This document shows positions 41,510 to 49,861 of a stretch of DNA of 64,000 nucleotides, one piece after another. The notes under the pieces were generated by a model. The model did no database searches. It saw nothing but the letters and a program-made list of their open reading frames with translations, and was not told the DNA's origin. The position numbers were made by a program, and so were the translations under genes. Source of the stretch: Flavobacterium resistens (GTDB lineage Bacteria > Bacteroidota > Bacteroidia > Flavobacteriales > Flavobacteriaceae); the NCBI RefSeq assembly GCF_900182645.1, contig NZ_FXTA01000002.1, positions 930,001 through 994,000 of the forward strand, given 5' to 3'. The stretch's first letter is position 1. Every line of letters begins with the position of its first letter.

Positions 41510-43579
41510 TTGATTTCACAAAATACAATTGACACTGTTTTTGAAACTGCTCGAGTTGAGGAGGTTATTGGCGATTTCGTGAATTTGAAGCGTGCAGGAA
41601 GTAACTTTAAAGGTTTGAGTCCGTTCTCAGATGAGCGCTCTCCTTCGTTCATGGTTTCGCCTGCAAAAGGAATCTGGAAAGATTTTAGTACAGGAAAAGG
41701 CGGAAATTCTGTTAAATTCCTGATGGAGCATTCTCAGTTTACCTATCCGGAAGCCATTCGATATTTAGCCAAAAAATACAACATCGAAATTGAGGAAACC
41801 GAACAATCTGAAGCCGAAAAAGCAAATACAGATATTCGCGAAAGTATGTATTTGGTTTCTGAATTTGCGGCCAAATATTTTCAGGATGTTTTGTTAAATT
41901 CTGAAGAAGGAAAAGCAATTGGTTTATCTTATTTTAAAGAAAGAGGATTTACGAATGAAACCATCAAAAAATTCAATTTAGGATATTCTCCAGAAACCTG
42001 GGATGCTTTGACTAAAGAAGCATTAGGGAAAGGATATAAATTAGAATTTTTAGAAAGTACAGGTTTAACAATTCCAAGAGAAGATCGTCCGTTTGACCGA
42101 TTTAAAGGGCGTGTAATGTTCCCTATTCAAAGTATGTCGGGTCGTGTATTAGGTTTCGGAGGACGTATTTTGACCAATGACAAAAAAGCGGCAAAATACC
42201 TGAATTCGCCAGAAAGTGATATTTACCATAAAAGTAAAGTGCTTTACGGAATTTATCATGCGAAACAATCGATAGCTAAACAAAACAATTGTTATTTGGT
42301 AGAAGGTTATACCGATGTAATTCAGTTTAGTCAGGCCGGAATTGAAAATGTTGTGGCTTCATCTGGAACAGCTTTAACGCCAGATCAAATTCGTTTGATT
42401 AATCGCTTGACCAGAAATATTACCGTACTTTTTGATGGTGATGCCGCTGGTTTACGTGCGTCTATTCGAGGAATCGATTTAATTCTGGAAGAAGGGATGA
42501 ATGTGAGAGTTTGTTCTTTTCCTGACGGAGAAGATCCAGACAGTTTCGCCCGAAAAAATTCGCATGATGAATTAGTCGCTTATTTAGAAAATAACAGTAA
42601 AGATTTTATACAGTTTAAGGCTTCTATTTTAATGAACGAAGCTAAAAACGATCCAATAAAAAAAGCCGATTTGATTCGGGATATGGTTGTCAGTATTTCG
42701 AAAATTCCAGATCGCATCCAGCGTGAAGTATATGTTCAGGAATGTGCTCGAATAATGGATATTTCGGAGCAGGTTTTGGTGAGCACTTTGGCACAGCTGA
42801 TTCAAAAAGATATTGCAGAAGCTAATAAAAAGCAAAAGCAAGAACAAAAACCTTTTGAAGTTCATAGAAATCAGCCTCCTCAAAATGCAGGTTATTCAGG
42901 AGGAGATCCAGAAGATCCAAGAACTGGACCGCCGGAAGGTTATGATTATCCAGGAGATCAGGGTTATTCAGCAGTACAGGAACAAAAAGTAGATATTTTA
43001 TATGAGTTCGAAAGAAAAGTCATTGAAATTCTTCTTTTGTATGGAAGTGTTGTTGAAAATTTTGAAGATGTTTTCTTAAAAGCTGACGAAGAAGGAAATA
43101 TAAAAGAGGTTTCTGAAAAAAGAGAATATAAAGTATTCGAAAAAATATATTTAAGTCTGCAGGAAGATGAGATTGAGTTATCAAATTCATTATTTCAAAA
43201 TATCTTCAGCGGTTTAATTGATTTTTATAACCAAAATGAAACATTCAGTTTAGATAAATATTTAATGCATTTACCTCCAGAATTTGCTCAGGAAGTGACA
43301 AATATTTTAATGGAAGATGAAAAAGTAGTCATTCATGACTGGGAAGGACAGAATATTTTTCCGAAACATAAAAATGTAACTATCGAACAAAATGTTTCAG
43401 ACACTATATTTTCATTGCGCTGGTATTTGGTTTCAAAAATTATTCATGATTTGAAAAATTCATTGATGACAGATCCGCAGGAAGATAATTCAGAAGTATT
43501 GTCAATGGTGGTAGATTATTCGAAACTGCTCAATAATTTTTCGAAGAAACTTGGCCGAGTCGTAGTTCCTTATCACTAA
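41510..43579 (+). CDS. dnaG: DNA primase DnaG, zinc-ligand-less variant
   Basis: A 689-residue DnaG-type primase that makes RNA primers at the replication fork. The start is TTG at 41510 (MISQNTIDTVFETARVEEVI), with no ATG upstream. The N-terminal CHC2-like domain lacks zinc ligands: the E. coli Cys40, His43, Cys61, Cys64 positions are S37, S40, D58 and T61 here. Toprim core: LVEGYTDVIQF (E265) and LFDGDAAGLRA (D309, D311). A Pro/Gly-rich linker (about 450-490) precedes the C-terminal helicase-binding part. Monocistronic, ending at a strong bidirectional terminator. Confidence 0.95.
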   Translation: MISQNTIDTVFETARVEEVIGDFVNLKRAGSNFKGLSPFSDERSPSFMVSPAKGIWKDFSTGKGGNSVKFLMEHSQFTYPEAIRYLAKKYNIEIEETEQSEAEKANTDIRESMYLVSEFAAKYFQDVLLNSEEGKAIGLSYFKERGFTNETIKKFNLGYSPETWDALTKEALGKGYKLEFLESTGLTIPREDRPFDRFKGRVMFPIQSMSGRVLGFGGRILTNDKKAAKYLNSPESDIYHKSKVLYGIYHAKQSIAKQNNCYLVEGYTDVIQFSQAGIENVVASSGTALTPDQIRLINRLTRNITVLFDGDAAGLRASIRGIDLILEEGMNVRVCSFPDGEDPDSFARKNSHDELVAYLENNSKDFIQFKASILMNEAKNDPIKKADLIRDMVVSISKIPDRIQREVYVQECARIMDISEQVLVSTLAQLIQKDIAEANKKQKQEQKPFEVHRNQPPQNAGYSGGDPEDPRTGPPEGYDYPGDQGYSAVQEQKVDILYEFERKVIEILLLYGSVVENFEDVFLKADEEGNIKEVSEKREYKVFEKIYLSLQEDEIELSNSLFQNIFSGLIDFYNQNETFSLDKYLMHLPPEFAQEVTNILMEDEKVVIHDWEGQNIFPKHKNVTIEQNVSDTIFSLRWYLVSKIIHDLKNSLMTDPQEDNSEVLSMVVDYSKLLNNFSKKLGRVVVPYH

Positions 43580-43585
43580 AAATTC

Positions 43586-43624
43586 AAAAAGCTCTATATC
43601 GATAAACAATATAGAGCTTTTTTT
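43586..43624. terminator. Bidirectional terminator between dnaG and the NarL-type regulator gene
   Basis: A 14-bp perfect stem, AAAAAGCTCTATAT (43586-43599) with ATATAGAGCTTTTT (43609-43622), T runs on both strands. Confidence 0.9.
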
Positions 43625-43663
43625 TATGACTGATGGTTTTGCCGAAGCAAATCAACCATTAAA

Positions 43664-44293
43664 TTAAATAATTTCTAAAGTCTTAGCTTTGTTTACTAAG
43701 TCAACTAAATTAGTTACGTTTAATTTAGTCAATAATCTTAATTTGTAAGTACTGATCGTTTTTTCGTTCAGATTTAAGATTTTAGAAATTTCATTGTTTT
43801 TCTTTCCGTCACTTAAGTAACGTAAAACTTCAATCTCGCGATTAGAAAGTTTTCTGTACAAACGTTCGCTCTTGCTTTGTTTAGCAATAAGGGCCATGTT
43901 TTTGCGAACTGTTTCATTGATAATAATTTTTCCTTCATGTACTTTAATAATAGAAAGACCTAATGTTTCAAGTTTTTCTGTTTTGTGTACATACCCTGAA
44001 ACTCCTGCTTTAATTGCGTTTGGAGCATACATTTGTTCAGCGAGGTCACTAAAAATTACAATTTTTGTTTTTGGGAAGTTTTTCAGGATCGATTTAACTT
44101 CAAAGATGCTCGAAAGACCTTCTAACTCTAGATCTAGAATTAGGATGTCGATCTCCTTCGTCTGAAGAATGTCTCTAACCATTGAAAAATTGCCTACGTT
44201 GGCAACAATTGAAATTTGATCGTGGTCTTTGAAATAAGACTTAACGCCAAAGTGCGTCACAGGATGATTGTCTGCTAGACATACTTTAATCAT
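43664..44293 (-). CDS. NarL/LuxR-type response regulator
   Basis: A 209-residue regulator. Receiver domain: D8 in KVCLADNHPVTHFG and phosphoacceptor Asp54 in ILILDLELEGL, with a conserved Lys in GYVHKTEKL. C-terminal GerE-type helix-turn-helix (about 145-205): LSNREIEVLRYLSDGKKNNEISKILNLNEKTISTYK. An in-frame start at 44374 exists, but ATG 44293 is chosen since it begins the receiver fold (MIKVCLADNHPV). No histidine kinase gene is adjacent, so it is an orphan here. It is 94 nt behind nadE on the same strand. Confidence 0.92.
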   Translation of the reverse strand: MIKVCLADNHPVTHFGVKSYFKDHDQISIVANVGNFSMVRDILQTKEIDILILDLELEGLSSIFEVKSILKNFPKTKIVIFSDLAEQMYAPNAIKAGVSGYVHKTEKLETLGLSIIKVHEGKIIINETVRKNMALIAKQSKSERLYRKLSNREIEVLRYLSDGKKNNEISKILNLNEKTISTYKLRLLTKLNVTNLVDLVNKAKTLEII

Positions 44294-44387
44294 AATTTTT
44301 ACCTTTTTAGAATTGTTATCATGTTTTTGGAACGGTAAAATTAATAAATAAATTCTGTAGTTTATAGCTGACAAATGTTAAAAAGTT

Positions 44388-45194
44388 TTATTTTAACGTT
44401 TTTGGTATTAAACATACCGGAATTGCATCCATTTTATGCTTGTTGCTGGTGTTTAATCGTTTATAAATTTCGAAGACAGTTTTTTCTCTCCCATCAAAGT
44501 CAACTGCCGTTTTTCCTGACTCCGCGGCTAACATCGCCCATTCAAGTTCATCATAACTTGCACCTAATTGGTCTTCATCGGTACGATTATCGCCAAATAA
44601 TCCATCTGTTGGAGCAGCTGTTAAAATTGATTGCGGAATTGCTAAAAATTCTCCTAAAGCATAAACATCCGATTTCATTAAATCAGCAATCGGACTCAAA
44701 TCGACACCTCCGTCTCCATATTTTGTATAAAATCCTACTCCAAAATCTTCTACTTTATTTCCAGTTCCGGCAACCAAGAGACCATTAATTCCTGCTAAAT
44801 AATATAAAGAAGTCATTCGAATACGAGCGCGTGTATTGGCTAAAGAAAGATTAACCTTTGCTTCGTCATCAGTTTTTGGAACTGATGCCTTAAAAGCTTC
44901 AAAAGTGGCTGTTAAATCGGTTTCTACGCTTGAAACATTAGGAAAACGTTTTTTTAATTGCTCAATATGCTCTCTTCCTCTTGAAACTTGACTTTCGGCT
45001 TGATGAATCGGCATTTCAACACATAAAACTTGTAAACCGGTCTGAGCACATAAAGTTGAGGTAACGGCAGAATCAACTCCGCCAGAAATTCCAATTACAA
45101 AACCATTTACTTTTGCGCGTTCAGCATAATTTTTTAGCCACTCTACAATGTGGATATTTACTTTTTCTGTTTGAATAGTACTTTTTTTAGCCAT
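44388..45194 (-). CDS. nadE: Ammonia-dependent NAD+ synthetase
   Basis: A 268-residue N-type ATP pyrophosphatase that converts nicotinate adenine dinucleotide to NAD+ in the final biosynthetic step. The P-loop SGGVDS is at 37-42 (GFVIGISGGVDSAVTSTLC). Other marks: LLVAGTGNKVEDFGVGFYTKYGDGGVDLSPI and PTDGLFGDNRTDEDQLG. No glutaminase domain is present, so it should use ammonia directly. The NarL-type regulator gene follows after a 94-nt gap. Divergent from gldB. Confidence 0.95.
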   Translation of the reverse strand: MAKKSTIQTEKVNIHIVEWLKNYAERAKVNGFVIGISGGVDSAVTSTLCAQTGLQVLCVEMPIHQAESQVSRGREHIEQLKKRFPNVSSVETDLTATFEAFKASVPKTDDEAKVNLSLANTRARIRMTSLYYLAGINGLLVAGTGNKVEDFGVGFYTKYGDGGVDLSPIADLMKSDVYALGEFLAIPQSILTAAPTDGLFGDNRTDEDQLGASYDELEWAMLAAESGKTAVDFDGREKTVFEIYKRLNTSNKHKMDAIPVCLIPKTLK

Positions 45195-45223
45195 AATAGT
45201 TCAAGTTTTAAGATACAGGGATG

Positions 45224-45231
45224 TATATTTG
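45224..45231 (+). promoter_or_regulatory. Predicted -7 element of the gldB-gldC unit
   Basis: TATATTTG, exact to TAnnTTTG, 62 nt before the gldB ATG. No -33 TTG at normal distance. Confidence 0.45.
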
Positions 45232-45293
45232 CACAAATATTTTTAAGTATTGATTTATTTAAATTTATGCAACACAAATCTAATTAAAATAAA

Positions 45294-46250
45294 ATGAAAT
45301 TATATCGCTTTACGTTGCTTCTATGCGTGTTTTTTTTGTCCTGTGAACAAAAAAGCAAGGTCGAAAAAGAAGTTGAAGAAATTCCGGTTGACATTAAAGT
45401 AGAACGTTTTGATAAGGCGTTTTTTGAAGCTAAACCAGAAGATCTTGGGAAATTAAAAAAGCAATATCCGTATTTTTTTCCAGCAGGAAATAATGATGCT
45501 GTCTGGCTTCAAAAAATGCAGGAACCAATTTGGCGAGAAGTGTACAGTGAGGTGCAGAAGAAATACTCCAATTTTGAGCCAGTACGTCAGGAATTCAATT
45601 CGCTTTTTCAGCATGTAAAATATTATTTTCCTAAAGCGAAAACGCCAAAAGTAATTACTGTAATTGGTGAAATGGATTATACGGCCAAAGCAATTTATGC
45701 TGACAGTTTAGTTATTGTCGCTCTGGAACTATATTTGGGAAAAGAACATAAGTTTTATGAATTCCCGAACTATCTGAAACAGAATTTTGAAGAAAAACAA
45801 ATCATGCCAGATGTAGTTTCGAGTTTTACATACCGAAATATTCCTGCTTTTCCAGATAGAAATTTAGTTTCTCAAATGATTTTTGAAGGAAAACAATTGT
45901 ATGCAAAAGATTTGCTTTTGCCTGAATATACAGATGCTGATAAAATTGGATATACGCCAGAACAAATAAAATGGTGTGAGGAAAACGAAGCTTATATGTG
46001 GCGTTATTTTATGGAAAAAGAAATGCTATACAGCGACGATCCAAAACTTACAACCCGATTTATTGCTCCGGCGCCGTTTTCTAAATTTTATTTAGAAATC
46101 GACAATGATTCGCCAGGAAGAGTGGGCGCATGGATTGGATGGCAGATTGTGCGTTCGTATATGAAAAATAACAACGTAACTTTGCCGGAATTATTAAAAG
46201 TTAATTCGAAAGAGATTTTCGAGAAGTCAAAATATAAACCTAAGAAATAA
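45294..46250 (+). CDS. gldB: Gliding motility lipoprotein GldB
   Basis: A 318-residue predicted lipoprotein: MKLYRFTLLLCVFFLSCEQ with lipobox Cys17. The mature part has the GldB pattern IKVERFDKAFFEAKPEDLG, KKQYPYFFPAGNNDAVW, VITVIGEMDYTAKAIY and SPGRVGAWIGWQIVRSYMK. In F. johnsoniae gldB is required for gliding motility and for T9SS-dependent phenotypes; the biochemical role is not established. Its stop overlaps the gldC start by 1 nt (TAATG), so the two genes are translationally coupled. Confidence 0.95.
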   Translation: MKLYRFTLLLCVFFLSCEQKSKVEKEVEEIPVDIKVERFDKAFFEAKPEDLGKLKKQYPYFFPAGNNDAVWLQKMQEPIWREVYSEVQKKYSNFEPVRQEFNSLFQHVKYYFPKAKTPKVITVIGEMDYTAKAIYADSLVIVALELYLGKEHKFYEFPNYLKQNFEEKQIMPDVVSSFTYRNIPAFPDRNLVSQMIFEGKQLYAKDLLLPEYTDADKIGYTPEQIKWCEENEAYMWRYFMEKEMLYSDDPKLTTRFIAPAPFSKFYLEIDNDSPGRVGAWIGWQIVRSYMKNNNVTLPELLKVNSKEIFEKSKYKPKK

Positions 46251-46585
46251 TGTCAAATACAATAAATTCAGAAATTAAATTCAATATAGAATTAGACGAA
46301 AACCGTGTTCCGGAAAAATTAACGTGGAGTGCGCAGGATGGTGGTGTGCAGGCTGAAGAAGCAAAAGCAATTATGTTGTCTATCTGGGACAGCAAAGCAA
46401 AAGAAACTATGCGAATTGATCTTTGGACGAAAGAGATGCCGGTTGACGAAATGAAAATCTTTTTTCATCAGACATTAGTTGCAATGGCAGATACTTTCAA
46501 ACGTGCAACTGACGACGAAAAAATGTCGGATACAATGAAAGATTTCTGTGATTACTTTGCAGAAAAACTAGAACTTACGAAGTAA
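46250..46585 (+). CDS. gldC: Gliding motility protein GldC
   Basis: A 111-residue cytoplasmic protein, SEIKFNIELDENRVPEKLTW to EKLELTK, matching GldC. It is encoded directly after gldB (1-nt overlap), the same order as in F. johnsoniae. GldC is reported to support but not be strictly needed for gliding; its molecular role is unknown. The unit ends at a hairpin. Confidence 0.93.
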   Translation: MSNTINSEIKFNIELDENRVPEKLTWSAQDGGVQAEEAKAIMLSIWDSKAKETMRIDLWTKEMPVDEMKIFFHQTLVAMADTFKRATDDEKMSDTMKDFCDYFAEKLELTK

Positions 46586-46600
46586 TTAGATTCTAAAAAT

Positions 46601-46646
46601 AAAATCCCAAATTCCAATTGTATGATTGAAATTTGGGATTTTTTTA
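46601..46646. terminator. Bidirectional terminator between gldC and engB
   Basis: AAAATCCCAAATT (46601-46613) pairs with AATTTGGGATTTT (46630-46642), with the inner helix CAAT/ATTG, then a T run. Its arms read as 7-base words (ATCCCAA, ATTCCAA), resembling the repeats in the dcw cluster. Confidence 0.88.
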
Positions 46647-46684
46647 TTGGGTATTTTTATAGCTTGGAACTTCTTTGTTGAAGT

Positions 46685-47305
46685 TTAAAACCCTGAATTG
46701 TTTTTAAAAACTTCCTGATTCACTTCATCGATATAGGTCAAAAGCTCTTCTTTTCCAATTGATTCTGTAGATGAGGTAACAAAATAATGAGGCATTTCGG
46801 CCCAATTGTTAGCGTACATTTGTTTTTTGTATGCGGCAATATGTGAGTCAATTTTTACTCTGCTGATTTTGTCGGCTTTGGTGAAAATAATACAAAACGG
46901 AATTTCGCTTTCTCCCATATAAGACATAAATTCAATATCAATATTTTGAGCTTCGTGACGAATGTCAATCAAAACAAAAGCGCATACAAGCTGTTCTCTG
47001 TTTTCAAAATAATCTGTAATAAATTGCTGAAAAACAGATTTAGTTTTTTTAGAAACTTTAGCGTAACCATAACCAGGCAAATCGACTAAAAACCAATTGT
47101 TGTTGATTTTAAAGTGATTAATTAATTGTGTTTTTCCTGGTCTTCCTGAAGTTTTTGCTAAATTTTTGTGATTGGTAATCATGTTGATCAAAGAGGATTT
47201 TCCCACATTTGATCGGCCTATAAAAGCGTATTCCGGAAGAAATTCAGCCGGGCATTTTGAAGCATCAGAATTACTGACAATAAATTCGGCGGTATTAATT
47301 TTCAT
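46685..47305 (-). CDS. engB: Ribosome biogenesis GTPase EngB (YsxC/YihA)
   Basis: A 206-residue TRAFAC GTPase. G1 is GRSNVGKSS (30-38), G3 is DLPGYGYA, G4 is TKADK and the switch-I region is KTSGRPGKTQLINHF. EngB is required for maturation of the large ribosomal subunit. It follows the alpha/beta hydrolase gene on the same strand (44-nt gap), so the two may be one unit. Confidence 0.95.
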   Translation of the reverse strand: MKINTAEFIVSNSDASKCPAEFLPEYAFIGRSNVGKSSLINMITNHKNLAKTSGRPGKTQLINHFKINNNWFLVDLPGYGYAKVSKKTKSVFQQFITDYFENREQLVCAFVLIDIRHEAQNIDIEFMSYMGESEIPFCIIFTKADKISRVKIDSHIAAYKKQMYANNWAEMPHYFVTSSTESIGKEELLTYIDEVNQEVFKNNSGF

Positions 47306-47349
47306 ATTTTTTTATTTTTAAAACCTCCTTAAAATCGAAAGTTAGAATG

Positions 47350-48114
47350 CTATAATTTTTGCTCAGTAAGCCATTTCTCCAGAATCTCGTTGAATTCATC
47401 AGGATGTTCCATCATAGCAGCGTGTCCACATTTGTCAATCCAATACAAAGTTGAATTAGGCAATAATTTATCAAATTCTTCGGCAACATTTGGAGGTGTT
47501 ACAGAATCGTTTTTACCCCAAATAATACAGGTTTCCACTGTCATTTTTGGTAAATCTTTAGCCATATTATGACGAATTGCGCTTTTGGCAATCGTTAAGG
47601 TTTTAATCAGCTTGATACGGTCATTTGCAGTTGCATAAACTTCATCGATAAGGTCAGGAGTTGCAATTTTTGGATCATAAAATACATCTTCAGCTTTCTT
47701 TTTGATGTATTCATAATCACCTCTTCTTGGGTAACTGTCTCCCATTGCACTTTCATAAAGTCCAGAACTTCCGGTAATTACAAGTCCGGCAACTTTTTCA
47801 GGATAAAGTTTTGTGTGGTATAAAGCGATATGCCCTCCAAGAGAATTTCCAAGAAGAATAACCTTGTCAAAACCTTTAAAAGTAATAAAGTCTTTTACGT
47901 ATTTGGCAAAACTTTTCACATTAGTTTTTAGAATGCTTTGCGTGTAGATTGGCAAATCCGGGATAACAACTTTGTATCCTTTTGATGGGAAATATTGCGC
48001 TACACCATCAAAATTACTAAGGCCTCCCATTAACCCATGCAAAATTACGATAGGAGTTCCTTCTCCAGCTTCAAAATAGCTGTATTTGCCTTCTTTTTTG
48101 TAGTGTTTGTCCAT
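47350..48114 (-). CDS. Alpha/beta hydrolase
   Basis: A 254-residue soluble alpha/beta hydrolase of the esterase/haloperoxidase-like group. Oxyanion loop in VILHGLMGGLSNF; nucleophile Ser91 in LLGNSLGGHIAL; acid Asp203 in WGKNDSVTPP; His231 in DKCGHAAMMEHP. No signal peptide. The substrate is unknown. A minus-strand -7 box TATATTTG (plus 48142-48149) precedes it; engB is downstream. Confidence 0.9.
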   Translation of the reverse strand: MDKHYKKEGKYSYFEAGEGTPIVILHGLMGGLSNFDGVAQYFPSKGYKVVIPDLPIYTQSILKTNVKSFAKYVKDFITFKGFDKVILLGNSLGGHIALYHTKLYPEKVAGLVITGSSGLYESAMGDSYPRRGDYEYIKKKAEDVFYDPKIATPDLIDEVYATANDRIKLIKTLTIAKSAIRHNMAKDLPKMTVETCIIWGKNDSVTPPNVAEEFDKLLPNSTLYWIDKCGHAAMMEHPDEFNEILEKWLTEQKL

Positions 48115-48390
48115 TTAATCTAATGCCAATTTCAATTTGGACAAATATAGGGTTAAATAAATAAAAATGAATTTTTGCTGATGATTTTTAACTAGATAAT
48201 TTTTGTAGAATATCTAAGTGCTTAGAAATCAGAATTTATGGTGTTTTTAGGCAAAAGCTTGAAATGTTAAGAAATCAAGAGAAAAAGCATTTTTTTAAGA
48301 AAATTAGTGCTTATTTTTTTTGAATGATTAGCGTTATTAAGAAAACGCTAATAATAAGTTAACGTATTGATTGTCTATTGTTTAATGAAG

Positions 48391-48447
48391 GTGGTAGAAA
48401 AGTGGTTAAACTTATTAACAAAGTGGTATATTGTGGTAAAATGTGGT
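48391..48447 (+). promoter_or_regulatory. Probable MraZ operator: five GTGGT boxes
   Basis: GTGGT occurs at 48391, 48402, 48423, 48433 and 48443 (first bases), at steps of 11, 21, 10 and 10 bp, one or two helical turns. The boxes sit just upstream of the mraZ -7 element. MraZ is known to bind short direct repeats upstream of its own operon (GGG-containing in E. coli, AAAGTG-type in mollicutes), so this array is very likely the autoregulatory operator of the dcw cluster. Confidence 0.7.
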
Positions 48448-48458
48448 ATTTTTTTTTA

Positions 48459-48466
48459 TATTTTTG
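48459..48466 (+). promoter_or_regulatory. Predicted -7 element of mraZ
   Basis: TATTTTTG, exact to TAnnTTTG, 25 nt before the TTG start at 48492. The -33 area falls on the last two GTGGT boxes. Confidence 0.5.
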
Positions 48467-48491
48467 TCCTATAACATCTTAATTGATTTTT

Positions 48492-48965
48492 TTGAACACA
48501 ATTGTTGGAACATATGAGTGTAAAGTTGATGCTAAAGGAAGGCTAATGATGCCTGCACCTTTGAAAAAGCAATTGGCTTCATCGCTTCAGGATGGTTTCG
48601 TTTTGAAACGTTCCGTTTTTCAGCCGTGTTTAGAATTGTATCCAATGGAAGAATGGAATTTGATGATGCAAAAAATCAACAAGCTTAATCGCTTTGTGAA
48701 AAAAAACAATGATTTCATTCGAAGATTTACTGCTGGTGTTAAAATGGTAGAGATTGATGCATTAGGGAGATTGCTGGTGCCGAAAGATTTGGTGGCTTTT
48801 TCAAGTATTTCTAAAGATGTTGTTTTTTCTTCTGCGGTTAATATTGTGGAAATTTGGGATAAAGATTTATATGAAAAATCAATAAGCGGCGAAGATATGG
48901 ATTTTGCTGATTTAGCCGAGGAGGTAATGGGAAATATTAATGACGACGACAATGGAATATCATAA
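48492..48965 (+). CDS. mraZ: Transcriptional regulator MraZ
   Basis: A 157-residue protein with two SpoVT-AbrB half-sites: YECKVDAKGRLMMPAPLK (about 7-24) and VEIDALGRLLVPKDL (about 93-107), the DxxGR pattern that contacts DNA. It forms a ring-shaped repressor that binds repeats ahead of its own gene. The start is TTG at 48492 (MNTIVGTYECK), since no ATG is upstream in frame; TTG at 48483 is an alternative. Its end overlaps rsmH by 26 nt. First gene of the dcw cluster. Confidence 0.93.
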   Translation: MNTIVGTYECKVDAKGRLMMPAPLKKQLASSLQDGFVLKRSVFQPCLELYPMEEWNLMMQKINKLNRFVKKNNDFIRRFTAGVKMVEIDALGRLLVPKDLVAFSSISKDVVFSSAVNIVEIWDKDLYEKSISGEDMDFADLAEEVMGNINDDDNGIS

Positions 48966-49848
48966 TCCGGTTTTGCTTCATCCAACAGTTGATGGTTTAA
49001 ATATTAAGCCTGATGGTATATATGTGGATGTGACCTTTGGAGGCGGCGGCCATTCAAAAGAAATTTTGAGACGCTTAGGACCAAATGGAAAATTGTTTGC
49101 TTTTGATCAGGATGAAGATGCGCTTGCAAATGCATTGCCGGATGAAAGGTTTACTTTAATTAATGAGAATTTCAGATTTATAAAAAGGTTCTTGCGTTTT
49201 CATGGTGTAAGAGGAGTTGATGGAATCTTGGCAGATTTAGGAGTTTCATCACATCAGTTTGATGTTCCTGAAAGAGGTTTTTCTACAAGATTTGATGCCG
49301 ATCTGGATATGCGGATGAGTCAAAAAAATGATTTGAGTGCTTATCGAGTGGTTAACGAATATGAAGAACAGGATTTACGTCGTGTTTTTTTTGATTATGG
49401 GGAGTTGAAAAACGCGCCAGCTTTAGCCAGAACAATCGTTGAAGCGAGAAGAGATTATCCGATCAAAACAACAGATGAACTGAAAGAAGTTTTAAAGAAA
49501 TATTTACCTGAGAAGGTTCGAAATAAAGTATTGGCTCAGATTTATCAGGCAATTCGAATCGAAGTAAATCAGGAAATGGATGTTCTAAAAGAGTTTATTG
49601 AGCAATCATTGGAGATTTTGAATCCGGGCGGAAGATTTTCAGTAATCTCTTATCATTCTTTAGAAGACAGACTGGTAAAAAGATTCATCAAAAATGGAAT
49701 GTTTGAAGGAGAACCAGAGCGTGATTTTTATGGGAATTTTTCGGTTCCATTTAAAACCATCGGAAAATTGATTGTTCCTGATGACGCTGAAATCAAAATC
49801 AATAACAGAGCAAGAAGCGCAAAATTAAGGATTGCTGAAAAGATATAA
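48940..49848 (+). CDS. rsmH: 16S rRNA (cytosine-1402-N4)-methyltransferase RsmH
   Basis: A 302-residue methyltransferase that modifies C1402 in the ribosomal P site. Motif I: YVDVTFGGGGHSKEILRRLG; others: GILADLGVSSHQFDVPERGFS, QIYQAIRIEVNQEM and ISYHSLEDRLVKRF. Starts at ATG 48940, inside mraZ (26-nt overlap); ATG 48952 is a possible alternative. Standard second gene of dcw clusters. Confidence 0.96.
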   Translation: MTTTMEYHNPVLLHPTVDGLNIKPDGIYVDVTFGGGGHSKEILRRLGPNGKLFAFDQDEDALANALPDERFTLINENFRFIKRFLRFHGVRGVDGILADLGVSSHQFDVPERGFSTRFDADLDMRMSQKNDLSAYRVVNEYEEQDLRRVFFDYGELKNAPALARTIVEARRDYPIKTTDELKEVLKKYLPEKVRNKVLAQIYQAIRIEVNQEMDVLKEFIEQSLEILNPGGRFSVISYHSLEDRLVKRFIKNGMFEGEPERDFYGNFSVPFKTIGKLIVPDDAEIKINNRARSAKLRIAEKI

Positions 49849-49861
49849 TATATAGGTAGAA

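Larger units (their letters stand above)
48115..48491. promoter_or_regulatory. 377-bp intergenic region upstream of mraZ
   Basis: The left part holds a minus-strand -7 box TATATTTG (plus 48142-48149) for the alpha/beta hydrolase gene. The right part holds the GTGGT box array (48391-48447) and the plus-strand -7 box TATTTTTG (48459-48466) of mraZ. The middle (about 48150-48380) is AT-rich with no recognised gene. Confidence 0.55.

Noticed and set aside
44375..44788. 137-codon plus-strand ORF opposite nadE
   Set aside because: It is a shadow of the nadE frame, with no start context or family features, while nadE carries the complete NAD synthetase motifs.
48150..48380. AT-rich stretch upstream of mraZ considered as a possible replication origin or small RNA
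   Set aside because: No DnaA-box cluster (TTATCCACA-like) or stable fold with terminator was seen.
48620..48985. 121-codon minus-strand ORF opposite mraZ
   Set aside because: Complement of mraZ; Ser/Ile-rich shadow with no promoter or motif.
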